Notes: a model not told the origin generated them from the sequence alone. 64,000 bases of DNA from Blautia hydrogenotrophica DSM 10507 (GCF_034356035.1 NZ_CP136423.1:2294001-2358000); one strand, 5' to 3'. Counted from the stretch's first letter, positions 9,427-19,217 are shown. Made by a program: numbers and translations.

Positions 9427-10362
9427 CTAACAGAATCCTTCTTCCTCCAAATACAATTTCGCCTCGGATGCCACCATGTCGAAGTCCGCCAGGCCCAATC
9501 CGCCAGGATCTCCGACTCCGTTCAGACCGCCGTTTTGCCAGCCTTCCCATTCCACCGCACAGTAACCCTGATAGCCAATCTCTTTTAGTAATCCGGCAAC
9601 CTCCCGGAAGTCCACCAGTCCGCCTCCGAACCACACGTGCTGGCTCTGAATGATGTTCGGGAAGCCCACCTCATCCTTCACGTGGACACAGTTGATATGG
9701 CTACCCAGCTTCCGGATAGCGTCTGCAATGGGCATCTTCGGCTTCACCGTGGTATAGAAAGTTCCGGTGTCCACCGTCACATACACATTGTCCATGCCTA
9801 CTTCCTCGTACAGCTTGAACCACTGGTCTACGGAATTGATCAGCGTACCCTGAAGAATCTCCACACTGATGGTCATATCCTTCTCTCTGGCATATTCCGC
9901 ACATTCCCGCACGCCGCTGACGATCATATCCCAGGCTTCCTTCCTGGTCATGATGTTGTACAAAGCTGGGTCATAGAATCCCTGTGCGATCAGAGAGCAT
10001 ACCGTATCCGCGCCCAGATAAGCCGCCGCGTCGATGGCCTGTTTCATAGTGTTCAAGCCTGCCGTGCGGTCAAAATGCCGGGGAGTCACAAAGGTGGCGT
10101 GCGCGCCAATGGAAGCCAGATGGACACCGGTCTCTTCCAGAGCCTTCCTGGTTTTTTCCAGAGTCTCCTCATACTGCTCAGGTGGAATCTCCTGAATCTT
10201 CGAGAATACAATATCCATACCTTTATAACCATGTTCTTTCACCTTATGTACCAGATCATACAGCGGGATTTTTCCCCAGCTGTTCACCGCACACCCACAG
10301 ATCTCCAGGCGACCCCACGGCATGTTCGCCCATACTTCCATTGATAATTTTAAATTGCCCAT
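9427..10362 (-). CDS. Sugar phosphate isomerase/epimerase (xylose isomerase-like TIM barrel)
   Basis: 311 residues of the AP endonuclease 2 / xylose isomerase-like TIM-barrel family. Metal ligands typical of the fold can be placed: Glu in SVEILQG, Asp in TVDTGTF, HVKDE, and Glu in AVEWEGW near the C-terminus. Members include hydroxypyruvate isomerase, tagatose-3-epimerase and inosose dehydratase, and often pair with Gfo/Idh dehydrogenases as here. The precise reaction cannot be read from sequence. Confidence 0.8.
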   Translation of the reverse strand: MGNLKLSMEVWANMPWGRLEICGCAVNSWGKIPLYDLVHKVKEHGYKGMDIVFSKIQEIPPEQYEETLEKTRKALEETGVHLASIGAHATFVTPRHFDRTAGLNTMKQAIDAAAYLGADTVCSLIAQGFYDPALYNIMTRKEAWDMIVSGVRECAEYAREKDMTISVEILQGTLINSVDQWFKLYEEVGMDNVYVTVDTGTFYTTVKPKMPIADAIRKLGSHINCVHVKDEVGFPNIIQSQHVWFGGGLVDFREVAGLLKEIGYQGYCAVEWEGWQNGGLNGVGDPGGLGLADFDMVASEAKLYLEEEGFC

Positions 10363-10377
10363 TTTCTCTTCCTCCTT

Positions 10378-11367
10378 TTATTTTTTTCTCTCTCTCAAAC
10401 TGCCGAAGCCCACCGCAATCACAATGATCAAGCCTTTCACCATCTGCTGCAAATACGGGTTCATGTTCATCATATTCAGACCGTTCTCAATCATCGTCAG
10501 GATGAATACGCCGATCAGCGTCCCCCAGATACTTCCGATTCCTCCTGACACACTGGAGCCTCCCAACACCACGGCGGCGATGGAATTCAGGTCCATGGCC
10601 TCTCCGTTATATGGATGTCCGCAGTTTAGACGGCCCGTCAGAAGAATCCCCGCCACTCCGGCGGTAAAACCGGAGATGGTATAGATATAGATGCTGTATT
10701 TGTTCAGGGAAATTCCTGAGAGGCGGACTGCCTCAGCATTTCCGCCGATTCCATAAGTCACCCTGCCCATTTTCGTATATCTCAAAACCACGAAGAAGAT
10801 CAGATAAATGACGATCATCAGCACTCCCGACAGAGGGAAACCTGCGATCTTTCCCCTCCCCAGCACCTCCGTCAACGGATGCCCCTGGGGAAGATTGATT
10901 CCATATCCCTCGGAATACAGCAGGCACAGTCCCTGGAATGCCATGGACGTGGCCAGCGTCGCGATAATGGGAGGAATTTTCACGAAGGTAATCAATGCCC
11001 CGTTCAAGCAGCCCAGCAGTGCACAGATCGCCACCGCTATCAGGCAGGCCACCGCCAGGTTCATCTCATAGTTCACAATGCAGGCAGACACAGCCACGGT
11101 ACTGAGACTTACCATCGGTGCCACGGACAAGTCAATGCCTCCGCTGACAATGACAAACGTCTGCCCGATGGCCACGACAGACAACACCGCGCCTTGGCGA
11201 AGGATGTTGATGATGTTGTTCGTGGAAAAGAACACACCTTTCCCGAAGATCGTCATCACAATTAAAACCAGTACAAAGGCGACGGCCGCACCTGTGGATG
11301 GAGACCGTCTCATCCATTTCAGAAAACCCTGGGCCTCTTTGTTGTTTTTGCTTTTTTCATACGGCAT
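10378..11367 (-). CDS. RbsC-type sugar ABC transporter permease
   Basis: 329 residues with about nine hydrophobic segments, of the BPD_transp_2 family (RbsC, XylH, MglC). Family marks: GQTFVIVSGGIDLSVAPMV (~68-86), GCLNGALI, and the cytoplasmic coupling region GGNAEAVRLSGI (~208-219). Overlaps the end of the ATPase gene by 11 bp, so translation is coupled. It forms the membrane channel for the lipoprotein-delivered sugar. Confidence 0.9.
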   Translation of the reverse strand: MPYEKSKNNKEAQGFLKWMRRSPSTGAAVAFVLVLIVMTIFGKGVFFSTNNIINILRQGAVLSVVAIGQTFVIVSGGIDLSVAPMVSLSTVAVSACIVNYEMNLAVACLIAVAICALLGCLNGALITFVKIPPIIATLATSMAFQGLCLLYSEGYGINLPQGHPLTEVLGRGKIAGFPLSGVLMIVIYLIFFVVLRYTKMGRVTYGIGGNAEAVRLSGISLNKYSIYIYTISGFTAGVAGILLTGRLNCGHPYNGEAMDLNSIAAVVLGGSSVSGGIGSIWGTLIGVFILTMIENGLNMMNMNPYLQQMVKGLIIVIAVGFGSLRERKK

Positions 11368-12847
11368 AACGCATCATCTCCTCCACAGTAGAATTCATCG
11401 GCAGCTCTTTCGTGATTTCTCCTTCCCGCATCACGAGAATCCGGTCACTCACTGTCTGAATCTCTTCCAGCTCTGAGGACACAAAGATCACGCTTTTCCC
11501 TTCCCTGGCCAGCTGCCTTACCAGGTTATAGATCTCACCTTTCGCTCCCACATCAATCCCTCTGGTGGGTTCATCCATCAGAATGATGGACGACTGAGCG
11601 ATCAGCCATTTTGCAATCACGATTTTCTGCTGGTTGCCTCCACTTAAAGAGCCTGCCTGATCTCTCACGCTGCCTGCTTTCAGGCGAAGCTGTCTCCCCA
11701 TCTCCTCCACGGTCTGCCTCTGTCTCTTCGTGTTCAGCAGTCCGCCTCGGCAATAGAACTCCAGTCCCGCATAAATCTCATTGTCTGCCACAGACATTTT
11801 CAGCAGAAGCCCCTCACCCTTTCGGTCTTCCGGCATATAGGCGATTCCCAGTTTCACCGCCTGCCGAATTCCCAGCTTCCGGTATACCTTCTCCCCGACG
11901 ACGATCTCTCCGTCTGTAGGGGTGTACACGCCAAAGATCGTCTTCAGCAGTTCCGTTCTACCCGCGCCCACCAGGCCGGCAATTCCCAGGACTTCTCCCT
12001 GGTACAAAGACAGATTTAAATTCTTCAAACGGTTTTTATAGCAGAGGTTTTGAGTCTTCAGCACCACCGGGCCGATCTCCTTGTCATCCTCTTTCAGTGT
12101 GGCACTGGGTCTGACACGAATCATCATGTTCACCAACTGATCTTTATCCCGTATCTCTGCTTTTTCTAGGCAGCCGATGAGCACGCCATCTCTAAGAACT
12201 GTCACCCGGTCCGATATCCGGATAACCTCATCCAATCTGTGAGATATGAAGATGATGCTGACTCCCGTCTCCTTGATCTTCTGCACCATCCGAAATAGCG
12301 TCTGGGTCTCCTCATCGGTAAGAGAAGCGGTAGGCTCATCCATAATCACCACTTCCGTGTTCTTTGTAACTGCCCGCACAATCTCTACCATCTGCTGCTC
12401 CGCCACAGAGAGTTCTCCCACCCTCTGCCTGCCTCTAATGCTCCTGCTGACCGTCTGCATGTTCTCATCTGCCATCTCATAGAGCCGTTCCCAGTCAATG
12501 AATCCTCCCTTTCTGGGAAACCTTCCAAAATACAGATTCTCCGCCACCGTCAGCTCTGGAAAAAGCTTTAACTCCTGGTGAATCATCGCGATTCCATGTT
12601 CCAGCGCGGAAAGGGGAGATCTAAGATTCACCTCCTGGCCATTTCGCAGAATCTGCCCCGCATCCATCCGCAGGCCGCCGGACAGAATATTCATCAGGGT
12701 GGACTTCCCCGAACCGTTCTGTCCGATCAGCGCGTGAATTTCTCCCTTGCGCAGATTGAAATCCACATGATCTAGCGCGTGCGTCCCTGGAAAAACTTTG
12801 TCTATTCCTCTCATTTCCAAAAGAAATTCCGTATTTTCCATATTCAT
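11357..12847 (-). CDS. Sugar ABC transporter ATP-binding protein, double ATPase (RbsA/MglA type)
   Basis: 496 residues with two fused nucleotide-binding domains. Domain 1: Walker A GQNGSGKST (~38-46), signature LSVAEQQM, Walker B VVIMDEPTASLT. Domain 2: degenerate Walker A GLVGAGRTE (~290), signature LSGGNQQK (~405), Walker B IILMDEPTRGIDVGAK. Tandem domains with a changed second Walker A are the rule for ribose/galactose-type importers. It powers the adjacent permease. Confidence 0.92.
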   Translation of the reverse strand: MNMENTEFLLEMRGIDKVFPGTHALDHVDFNLRKGEIHALIGQNGSGKSTLMNILSGGLRMDAGQILRNGQEVNLRSPLSALEHGIAMIHQELKLFPELTVAENLYFGRFPRKGGFIDWERLYEMADENMQTVSRSIRGRQRVGELSVAEQQMVEIVRAVTKNTEVVIMDEPTASLTDEETQTLFRMVQKIKETGVSIIFISHRLDEVIRISDRVTVLRDGVLIGCLEKAEIRDKDQLVNMMIRVRPSATLKEDDKEIGPVVLKTQNLCYKNRLKNLNLSLYQGEVLGIAGLVGAGRTELLKTIFGVYTPTDGEIVVGEKVYRKLGIRQAVKLGIAYMPEDRKGEGLLLKMSVADNEIYAGLEFYCRGGLLNTKRQRQTVEEMGRQLRLKAGSVRDQAGSLSGGNQQKIVIAKWLIAQSSIILMDEPTRGIDVGAKGEIYNLVRQLAREGKSVIFVSSELEEIQTVSDRILVMREGEITKELPMNSTVEEMMRYAV

Positions 12848-12896
12848 CCTTTCCTTATTGCAACGTACACATCCACAGTGCGACAGCCCTGCCTAC

Positions 12897-13898
12897 TCAA
12901 TCATACACGTCGTAGTCCGCCGCGGTCTCCGGGGTGATCTCGATGGTTTCAATTTCACACAGTTGCCCTGCTTCAAAGGCTTCCGGGTTCTGCTGATATC
13001 CCTGGAAAATCTCCACCGCCTTCTTTCCAAAACCAGGCGTGTCCTGGCCATAGGCCGCCGACTTCCCCATTTTGCCTCCGGCCAGTAGCTCTGCCTCTTC
13101 CGGTAGACCGTCCACATCCACAATGCTGATGGAATTCGTATCTTTTCCCAGATTCTCCATGGCCGCATAACCAGCTGGAATTCCGAATCCGTTATAACAC
13201 AGAACCGCCTTCGCGTCCGGGCAGGCCATCAGCATATTCTCAATCGCTGAGGTGCAAGCTGCCACAGAATTCTCATTTACCATCACCTCATTGGCAATCT
13301 TCACGTCCTCATACTGTTCGATCACGTCCTTGTAGCCCCGAATACGGTCGATCACATCAGAAGTCTGCATTCCATTTAAGATCAGCACATCCCCGCTTTG
13401 GCCAATCTGTTCCATCGCATACTCTGCCGCCTGCTTTCCTGCGGTATAATCGTCAGATTTCACCGTGGCCAGGACTTCATAGTCTCCTTCTTCCAGCTCA
13501 GAACTGATGACCACCACCGGTATCCCCGCATCGTTGGCCAGCTTCACACTCTCGATGCTTCCCGAAGGATCATTCGGCGTCAGAAAGATCACATCCACAT
13601 CCTGGGAGATAAAATTCTCCACAATGGACATCTCCGCCTGTAAATCCAACTCTGAATCGGAGCGGACAATCGTGCCTCCATTCTCCTTCGCTGCCTCTAC
13701 CAGACCTTTCTCGATGGCATCAAAGAAAACATTCGCCGAATGGCAGACATAGCCTCCGGTCCAGCCGTCCCCGCTCCCTTCGTCCTTAGCTGCCGCCGCT
13801 GTGCTCTCACCGTCCGTGCTCTCTGTCTGGCTGCATCCCGTCAGCATCGCTGCTCCGAGGTATGTAGCCAACAAGATCCCCAAAACTCTTTTTTTCAT
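12897..13898 (-). CDS. Sugar ABC transporter substrate-binding lipoprotein (RbsB type)
   Basis: Lipoprotein signal with lipobox MLTGCS (~Cys22), then a periplasmic-binding-protein type 1 fold (RbsB/LacI-like): VDVIFLTPNDPSGSIE (~104-119), GIPVVVISSELEEGDY (~128-143), AVLCYNGFGIPAGYAAMENLG. Unusually acidic C-terminus. First gene of the long catabolic transcript, with AGGAGG before the ATG, a strong promoter at 13965-13993 and several operator-like sites. Ligand unknown. Confidence 0.9.
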   Translation of the reverse strand: MKKRVLGILLATYLGAAMLTGCSQTESTDGESTAAAAKDEGSGDGWTGGYVCHSANVFFDAIEKGLVEAAKENGGTIVRSDSELDLQAEMSIVENFISQDVDVIFLTPNDPSGSIESVKLANDAGIPVVVISSELEEGDYEVLATVKSDDYTAGKQAAEYAMEQIGQSGDVLILNGMQTSDVIDRIRGYKDVIEQYEDVKIANEVMVNENSVAACTSAIENMLMACPDAKAVLCYNGFGIPAGYAAMENLGKDTNSISIVDVDGLPEEAELLAGGKMGKSAAYGQDTPGFGKKAVEIFQGYQQNPEAFEAGQLCEIETIEITPETAADYDVYD

Positions 13899-13926
13899 TT
13901 GGAACCCTCCTTTAATAGATATATTT

Positions 13927-14087
13927 TATACAAAATGTATATTATCTTATTTTGTTTTACTGTAAATATACAAAACATCTATCTATTTGTCAATAATTTT
14001 ATAATTAAAATATTCTTTTTGTATATTTATTATAAATATCCTCCTTCGCTTTTGTGTCTTTCCACAGAAAAGTATACATTTTGTATA
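13927..14087. promoter_or_regulatory. Array of operator-like TATACA-N3-TGTATA sites
   Basis: Two perfect copies of TATACA-N3-TGTATA lie at 13927-13941 and 14073-14087. Weaker copies are at 13967-13981 (three mismatches; overlaps the -10 and spacer) and 14011-14025 (two mismatches). The dyads sit around and upstream of the binding-protein promoter. The best candidate ligand is the HutC-type regulator encoded at 5887-6618, whose family binds short dyads (inference). Confidence 0.6.
13965..13993 (-). promoter_or_regulatory. Promoter of the sugar transport operon
   Basis: Minus strand: TTGACA (13993-13988), 17-nt spacer, TATATT (13970-13965). An operator-like dyad overlaps the spacer and -10 and another lies just downstream of the start point, which suits repression. 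Confidence 0.7.
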
Positions 14088-14184
14088 TTAAATATCTCAT
14101 CCGATCAAAAAAGAAGAGAACATAAACTCTGCCAACAATATTTGCATTTCCATCGCAGCACGACACCTTCTTTATTGACAGAGA

Positions 14185-14238
14185 AAAAAGCTCATATATA
14201 AACTTACCAAAGCGGATAAGCTTATATATGAGCTTTTT
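14185..14238 (-). terminator. Terminator downstream of tRNA-Pro
   Basis: Perfect 17-bp stem (14185-14201 with 14222-14238) around a 20-nt loop, with a T run at the end of either strand. It lies 25 nt beyond the tRNA 3' end and can work in both directions, so it also insulates the sugar operon. Confidence 0.7.
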
Positions 14239-14262
14239 ATGTCTTTCACATATTCAAAATAA

Positions 14263-14336
14263 TCGGGGCAACAGGATTTGAACCTGCGACCTCACGGCCC
14301 CCAGCCGTGCGCGCTACCAAGCTACGCCATACCCCG
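14263..14336 (-). tRNA. tRNA-Pro (anticodon GGG)
   Basis: All four arms fold on the minus strand: acceptor CGGGGTA/TGCCCCG, D-arm with GGTAGCGC, anticodon stem CACGG/CCGTG with loop CTGGGGG (anticodon GGG), and T-arm GCAGG-TTCAAAT-CCTGT. Discriminator A at 14263; CCA is not encoded. Confidence 0.93.
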
Positions 14337-14338
14337 TC

Positions 14339-14750
14339 GAACTTCTATATTATATCATATTTCATGGAAATTTCAACTAAAAATAGAAAAAATTTTGACA
14401 CGCCTCTTTTTCGCTTATTAACAATCAACAACAATATTAATGGACTTCTCATCGCCGGTGTTCTCCCATTTTCCTCAGCACCCTTATTGTTTATCGGCTC
14501 GCTCTCCTCTCTGCCATTTTACAGTTCTCCTAAATTTTTTGTGTATCCTACCTTAATCATCTACCTCTTCCTTACAAAATCCCCCCAAAATTAAATAATT
14601 TCTCGGTTTTTCTAAACTATTTCTTCTTTCTATATTTATTTTATGTTTTATTAAAAAAGGCAAAGTATGCTGATTTTTATTGTGGCGGATATATGGAACT
14701 GTTATAATATGGGTATGAAGATATGGACAAAACGGAATTCGTGGAGGTAA
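14339..14750. other. AT-rich intergenic region, no gene seen
   Basis: No convincing reading frame or RNA. A possible TATAAT lies near 14703, about 45 nt before the acetyltransferase start, without a clear -35 box. Confidence 0.5.
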
Positions 14751-14751
14751 T

Positions 14752-15264
14752 ATGATGAATATAAGGGAATATGAAGAAGCGGATATTTACAAAGTAGCAG
14801 AATTATGTATCAATAATTGGAAAGAATCTTTTGTTGGAATATTAGAACAAAATTATTTGGATGGATTAACAATAAATTTCGGCATAAGACTTTGGAATAA
14901 TCATTTATTATTGAATGGTGCTAAGATATTTATCGCCGAAGAAGAAAAAAAATTTTGTGGCTTCATCGCAATTCATGACGACGAAGAAATTGATAATTGT
15001 ATATATATATCATCTTTGCATATACATCGAAATCAAAGAGAAAAGGGAATTGGAACTAAGTTGATTCGCTATGTTGGAAAATATGCTTATCGTAAATATC
15101 AAAAAATGAGCATATGTATCTTGAAAGGAAATGATGGTGCAAAAAGATTATATGAAAGGCTTGGGGCTGAACATTTTAAAGATTTTGAGGACAATTTCCA
15201 CGGTACCGGAACAATTACTCAGTCAGAGAAACTTATATGGCGAAATATTGATTGTTTTCAATAG
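14752..15264 (+). CDS. GNAT family N-acetyltransferase
   Basis: 170 residues, full length for a single GNAT domain. Acetyl-CoA binding motif A is at ~95-110 (HIHRNQREKGIGTKLIRYV, matching R/Q-x-x-G-x-G/A), preceded by the beta-4 strand IYISSL; motif B holds NDGAKRLYERLGAEHF (~125-140). GGAGG lies 5 nt before the first of two adjacent ATGs. Much more AT-rich than the sugar cluster, hinting at separate origin. Acceptor unknown. Confidence 0.85.
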   Translation: MMNIREYEEADIYKVAELCINNWKESFVGILEQNYLDGLTINFGIRLWNNHLLLNGAKIFIAEEEKKFCGFIAIHDDEEIDNCIYISSLHIHRNQREKGIGTKLIRYVGKYAYRKYQKMSICILKGNDGAKRLYERLGAEHFKDFEDNFHGTGTITQSEKLIWRNIDCFQ

Positions 15265-15311
15265 TAGATGATTGCTACAATTTCCAGTTTGACAAATACA
15301 TATACCTACAT

Positions 15312-15345
15312 AAAAAGCAGTTAGTCTTAGGATTGACTGCTTTTT
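15312..15345 (+). terminator. Hairpin terminator after the GNAT gene
   Basis: AAAAAGCAGT (from 15312) pairs with ACTGCTTTTT (to 15345) with an extended imperfect stem; T5 tail. Confidence 0.6.
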
Positions 15346-15548
15346 ACAAAAAACACCCCTTAAGTTCAAGGTGATCTTTTTAGTGCTATTTCATTGTCAT
15401 ATCAAGGCTCATTCAATCAAGGTAAATTCGTGGCAAAATGAGTGTTTTTCTATACTTTAAAATGCTTGAAAGTATAGTATTTATACGGATAATCACAAAT
15501 TTGAGATAAAATTTAATTCAATTCCATATTGTTCGGGGAGGTAAACTT

Positions 15549-16880
15549 ATGAGATTATCCATATCAAAATCCAAAAGTGCTGTCTCTTTCTATGTAATAC
15601 GTTCTGTCACCAGAGAGGGAAAAAATTCATCTGAAGTGTTTGAGAAATTGGGCACAGAAAAACAGATTAAAGAACGGTACGGATGCGAAGATGCATATCA
15701 ATGGGCCAAAAACTACGTAAAAAATCTAAATGCAAAGGAAATAACTAGCCGTCAAAAAATACTCATCCCTTTTATGACGAACAAGCTTGTAGAGCCAAAC
15801 ACACTTAACAGCTTTAACGTTGGTTATCTCTTTCTTCAGCAGCTTTACTGTCAACTGAAAATCCCTACGATCTGTAAAAAAATTTCTAATAGCTGCTCGC
15901 TTTCCTATGATCTCGACGCAGTTTTTTCCAAGCTTATATATGGCAGAATTCTCTTTCCATTTACCAGTCTCTCCTGTACAGAACAGACCAAAAGACTATT
16001 GGGACAACCTGAGTCCGCGCCGTACTATATCTCTCAGCGCGACGCCAAGATACTTTATTATGACTGCACCAACTATTTCTCTGATTCCTCCTCTGTTCAG
16101 CTTGGGTTATTCCTGAACAATTCCGGAATTCCTCTGGCTTTTTTTATCCGCGAAGGCAGCGAAAAAAGCTCCTCAATCCCTCAGCCTTTGGAAAAACAAA
16201 TCATGCATGATTTCCATTTTTCCAAATTCACGGTCTACACCAACGACATGAACTGCCCTGACATCAATATGTGGAACAACTTCGGAGGACAAAATTTTCT
16301 TACCACCCAGCCACTAAAAAATCTAAGACCAGATATCAAAGAATGGGCCCTTAGTCCTACCGAGTGGATTCTGGAAGGAAGCACGGAAACTTTTGACATT
16401 CGAACTATAGTGAATACAGAAGAAAACAAAGAGAAAATCTTTTTCAAACAACGCTTATTCGAAGGCTATGATGAAAGTCAAGAAATTGAATATATTCAAA
16501 ATCTGATTGTCACCTACTCCTTAAAATATAAAAATTACCAAATTTGCAGAAGAAACCGCAAAGCAGATACTTCCCTATCTCAAATGGAATCCCGTTATGA
16601 CGGATTTCATCTGGTCTACACGAATCTGGATGACGAACCTGAAGAAATTGCAAAGATCATTCATACCCACTGGGAGATTGAAGAATTCTTTCATATCATG
16701 TGTCCTGAATTTAAGTCCAAAGACCTTCTTCCGAAAAAAAGCATCCAATTAAAAGCACACTTTGTAACCTGTTTTATCAGACTGTTGATCTACCGAATCG
16801 CCCAAAATAGGCTGATGAAACACCCATACAACACGCTATCAGAAAAATCTGCCGAAAATCAAAAAAGTCATAAAAAGTAA
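15549..16880 (+). pseudogene. Degenerate IS1634/IS4-like transposase
   Basis: 443 codons with recognisable IS1634-type blocks: N-terminal region (VIRSVTREGKNSSEVFEKLG), LYYDCTNYF (first catalytic Asp, ~178), VQLGLFLNNSGIPLAF, the second-Asp strand (FTVYTNDM), and the Glu region HWEIEEFFHIMCPEF (~375). Compared with usual members (~550-600 residues) segments are missing before and after DCTNYF and before the C-terminal tail, yet the frame stays open. No terminal inverted repeats were recognised. Probably an inactive, internally deleted transposase; domestication is a less likely reading. Confidence 0.65.
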
Positions 16881-17176
16881 AGGAAACAAGCTCTTTCTTG
16901 TAACAAAAAAAGTCCACCCCTACAACAATACATAGCCAACAAATTTCTCACTACTCTAAAAAGGCTGCCGCATCATCTGCAACAGCCCAGACAGCACCCA
17001 ACTATCCTATAACTCCTCTTTCTGCTCCTTCTCCGGCTGCGCGGAAGACATTGCAGCAGAATTGCCACATATAGAATAGAATTGAATTTACTCACAGCGA
17101 ATAATTTACCATTGACAAGGATGTCGTAGCACAAAAACATTGGCTTTGCAACAAAGCGGTCTTCGCACAAAAACAA
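16881..17176. other. Intergenic region with no supported gene
   Basis: A short minus-strand open stretch (16973-17176) has no ribosome site and a low-complexity Arg/Cys-rich end. The sequence looks like remnant or repeat DNA between the transposase relic and leuD. Confidence 0.4.
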
Positions 17177-17212
17177 CGATACCGCCAGTCGCTAAAATGA
17201 CTGGCGGTATCG
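17177..17212 (-). terminator. Terminator of leuCD
   Basis: 14-bp stem CGATACCGCCAGTC at 17177-17190 and its complement at 17199-17212 with an 8-nt loop; on the minus strand a T-rich run follows. Lies 16 nt past the leuD stop. Confidence 0.75.
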
Positions 17213-17228
17213 CTTCTATTGGCACCTG

Positions 17229-17723
17229 CTATTTCTGATGTTGGCTGTTAATATAATTGACTAATCCCTCAGCTGCTATAATTTTCTGCATAAACTCAGG
17301 GAATGCCTGTCCTTTAAACTGCGTCCCTTTTGTACGGTTGTAGATCATACCACTGTCAAAATCCACCTCTACTTGATCCCCATCTTCAATCCCTCTAGAC
17401 GCCTCCGGACACTCAATAATTGGAAGCCCAATGTTGATTGCATTTCTATAAAAAATCCTCGCGAAAGTCTGAGCGATCACACAGCTCACCCCTGCGGCTT
17501 TGATCGCAAGAGGAGCATGTTCCCTAGATGAACCACATCCGAAGTTCTTATCCGCGACAATGATATCGCCTTTGCGTACTTTTTTGACAAATTCCTTGTC
17601 AATATCCTCCATGCAGTGAGTGGCCAGCTCTGCCGGGTCAGAAGAGTTCAGATAGCGAGCCGGGATAATCACATCCGTATCCACATTATCTCCATATTTA
17701 AAAACTGTTCCATTTGCTCTCAT
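17229..17723 (-). CDS. leuD: 3-isopropylmalate dehydratase small subunit
   Basis: 164 residues, the short archaeal/clostridial LeuD type. Swivel-domain marks: [13 protein letters not shown] (~14-26), [16 protein letters not shown] (~60-75, substrate-binding SSRE loop) and [15 protein letters not shown]. With LeuC it isomerises 2- and 3-isopropylmalate in leucine synthesis. Twelve bp after leuC, same operon. Confidence 0.93.
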   Translation of the reverse strand: MRANGTVFKYGDNVDTDVIIPARYLNSSDPAELATHCMEDIDKEFVKKVRKGDIIVADKNFGCGSSREHAPLAIKAAGVSCVIAQTFARIFYRNAINIGLPIIECPEASRGIEDGDQVEVDFDSGMIYNRTKGTQFKGQAFPEFMQKIIAAEGLVNYINSQHQK

Positions 17724-17735
17724 CAGGTATACCTC

Positions 17736-19004
17736 CTATAATCCCAATTCTGCCGGAGCAGAAATCTTTCCAGTCACCGCACTGGCAGCCGCCACCGCCG
17801 GACTAGCCAAATAGACTTCCGAGTCTACATGGCCCATACGCCCCACAAAGTTACGGTTCGTAGTGGAAATACAGCGTTCTCCCTCCGCCAGAATTCCCAT
17901 GTATCCTCCCAGACATGGACCGCAAGTCGGAGTACTCACCACTGCTCCCGCCTCGATAAAGATCTCCAAAAGTCCTTCTTTCATAGCCTGCAAATAGATC
18001 GCCTGGGTAGCCGGAATCACTATGCAGCGGATCCCCTTCTTCACTTTACGACCCTTTAAAATCTCTGCCGCAATCCTCAGGTCTTCCATTCTTCCATTTG
18101 TACAGGAGCCAATCACTGACTGGTCAATCACCACATCCGCCGTAATCTCATCAATTGTCCTCGTGTTTTCAGGTAGATGTGGAAATGCTATCGTAGGCTT
18201 TAGTTGACTTAAATCAATCGTATACTCCTCTTCATAGACGGCATCCTCATCTGCCTCATAGATCTTAAACTCTCTCTTAGAATGTTCTCTCATATACGCG
18301 ACTGCCAGATCATCCACGGGAAATATTCCATTCTTACCTCCTGCTTCAATTGCCATATTCGCAATTGTAAAACGATCATCCATAGATAAATGCTGTATTC
18401 CATCTCCCACGAATTCCATGGATTTATAGAGAGCCCCATCCACGCCGATCATACCGATGATATGCAGTATTACATCTTTTCCACTCACCCACTTAGAAGG
18501 TTTTCCAGTCAAATGAAATTTGATCGCAGGAGGCACTTTAAACCAAGCTTTTCCTGTAGCCATCCCCGCAGCCATATCTGTGCTTCCCACTCCCGTGGAA
18601 AACGCCCCCAGAGCACCATAAGTACAGGTATGAGAATCTGCTCCGATAATTACATCGCCTGCCACCGTCAATCCTTTTTCCGGGAGCAGAGCATGTTCAA
18701 TTCCCATCTCTCCCACATCAAAGTAATTCGTAATATCATGACGACAGGCAAACTCCCGGACACATTTACAGTGCTCTGCCGATTTGATATCCTTATTTGG
18801 AATAAAGTGGTCCATGACCAAGGCCACCTTATCTTTGTCAAAAACCGTATCCACCGTCATTTTTTCCATTTCATGAATCGCTACCGGAGAAGTGATATCA
18901 TTCCCCAACACTAAATCCAAATCAGCCTCGATGAGCTGTCCGGCTTCCACATAGTCCAATCCCGCATGCGCTGCCAGGATTTTCTGTGTCATAGTCATTC
19001 CCAT
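17736..19004 (-). CDS. leuC: 3-isopropylmalate dehydratase large subunit
   Basis: 422 residues, aconitase fold binding a [4Fe-4S] cluster. Cluster cysteines are in SCTNG (~299) and PTCGPCLGG (~360-368); [13 protein letters not shown] (~125) and RNFVGRMGH (~390) are family motifs. Start chosen at 19004, where AGGAGGA lies 8 nt upstream. Read leftwards with leuD, divergent from the LysR gene across a shared promoter/dyad. Confidence 0.93.
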   Translation of the reverse strand: MGMTMTQKILAAHAGLDYVEAGQLIEADLDLVLGNDITSPVAIHEMEKMTVDTVFDKDKVALVMDHFIPNKDIKSAEHCKCVREFACRHDITNYFDVGEMGIEHALLPEKGLTVAGDVIIGADSHTCTYGALGAFSTGVGSTDMAAGMATGKAWFKVPPAIKFHLTGKPSKWVSGKDVILHIIGMIGVDGALYKSMEFVGDGIQHLSMDDRFTIANMAIEAGGKNGIFPVDDLAVAYMREHSKREFKIYEADEDAVYEEEYTIDLSQLKPTIAFPHLPENTRTIDEITADVVIDQSVIGSCTNGRMEDLRIAAEILKGRKVKKGIRCIVIPATQAIYLQAMKEGLLEIFIEAGAVVSTPTCGPCLGGYMGILAEGERCISTTNRNFVGRMGHVDSEVYLASPAVAAASAVTGKISAPAELGL

Positions 19005-19131
19005 TTCCCATTCCTCCTAAATTTCTCCGTCTATTCTCACTATCACTTTGTGCTCAAGTTATGTTACCACTCACAGCAATCATTCGAATTTCATTTTAAA
19101 CCGCCTGGTGGCAACAGGAAATTACTTTTCA

Positions 19132-19165
19132 TGGACATTATAGCACTCCGAATGCTATAATACAA
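19132..19165. promoter_or_regulatory. Overlapping divergent leuC/lysR promoters on a LysR-type dyad
   Basis: Dyad TTATAGCA-N7-TGCTATAA (19138-19160). leuC promoter on the minus strand: TTGTAT (19165-19160), 17 nt, TATAAT (19142-19137). The LysR-gene -10 TATAAT lies at 19156-19161 with a weak -35 near 19132. The dyad has the T-N11-A look of LysR-family sites, so the regulator can control both directions. Confidence 0.6.
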
Positions 19166-19217
19166 ATACATATTATGAATATCTTCTATAACTTATAGAT
19201 ATATTACGGAGGTTTTT

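Noticed and set aside
14307..14594. 95-residue + strand protein
   Set aside because: Begins inside the tRNA-Pro gene on the other strand, has no ribosome site and a low-complexity hydrophobic end.
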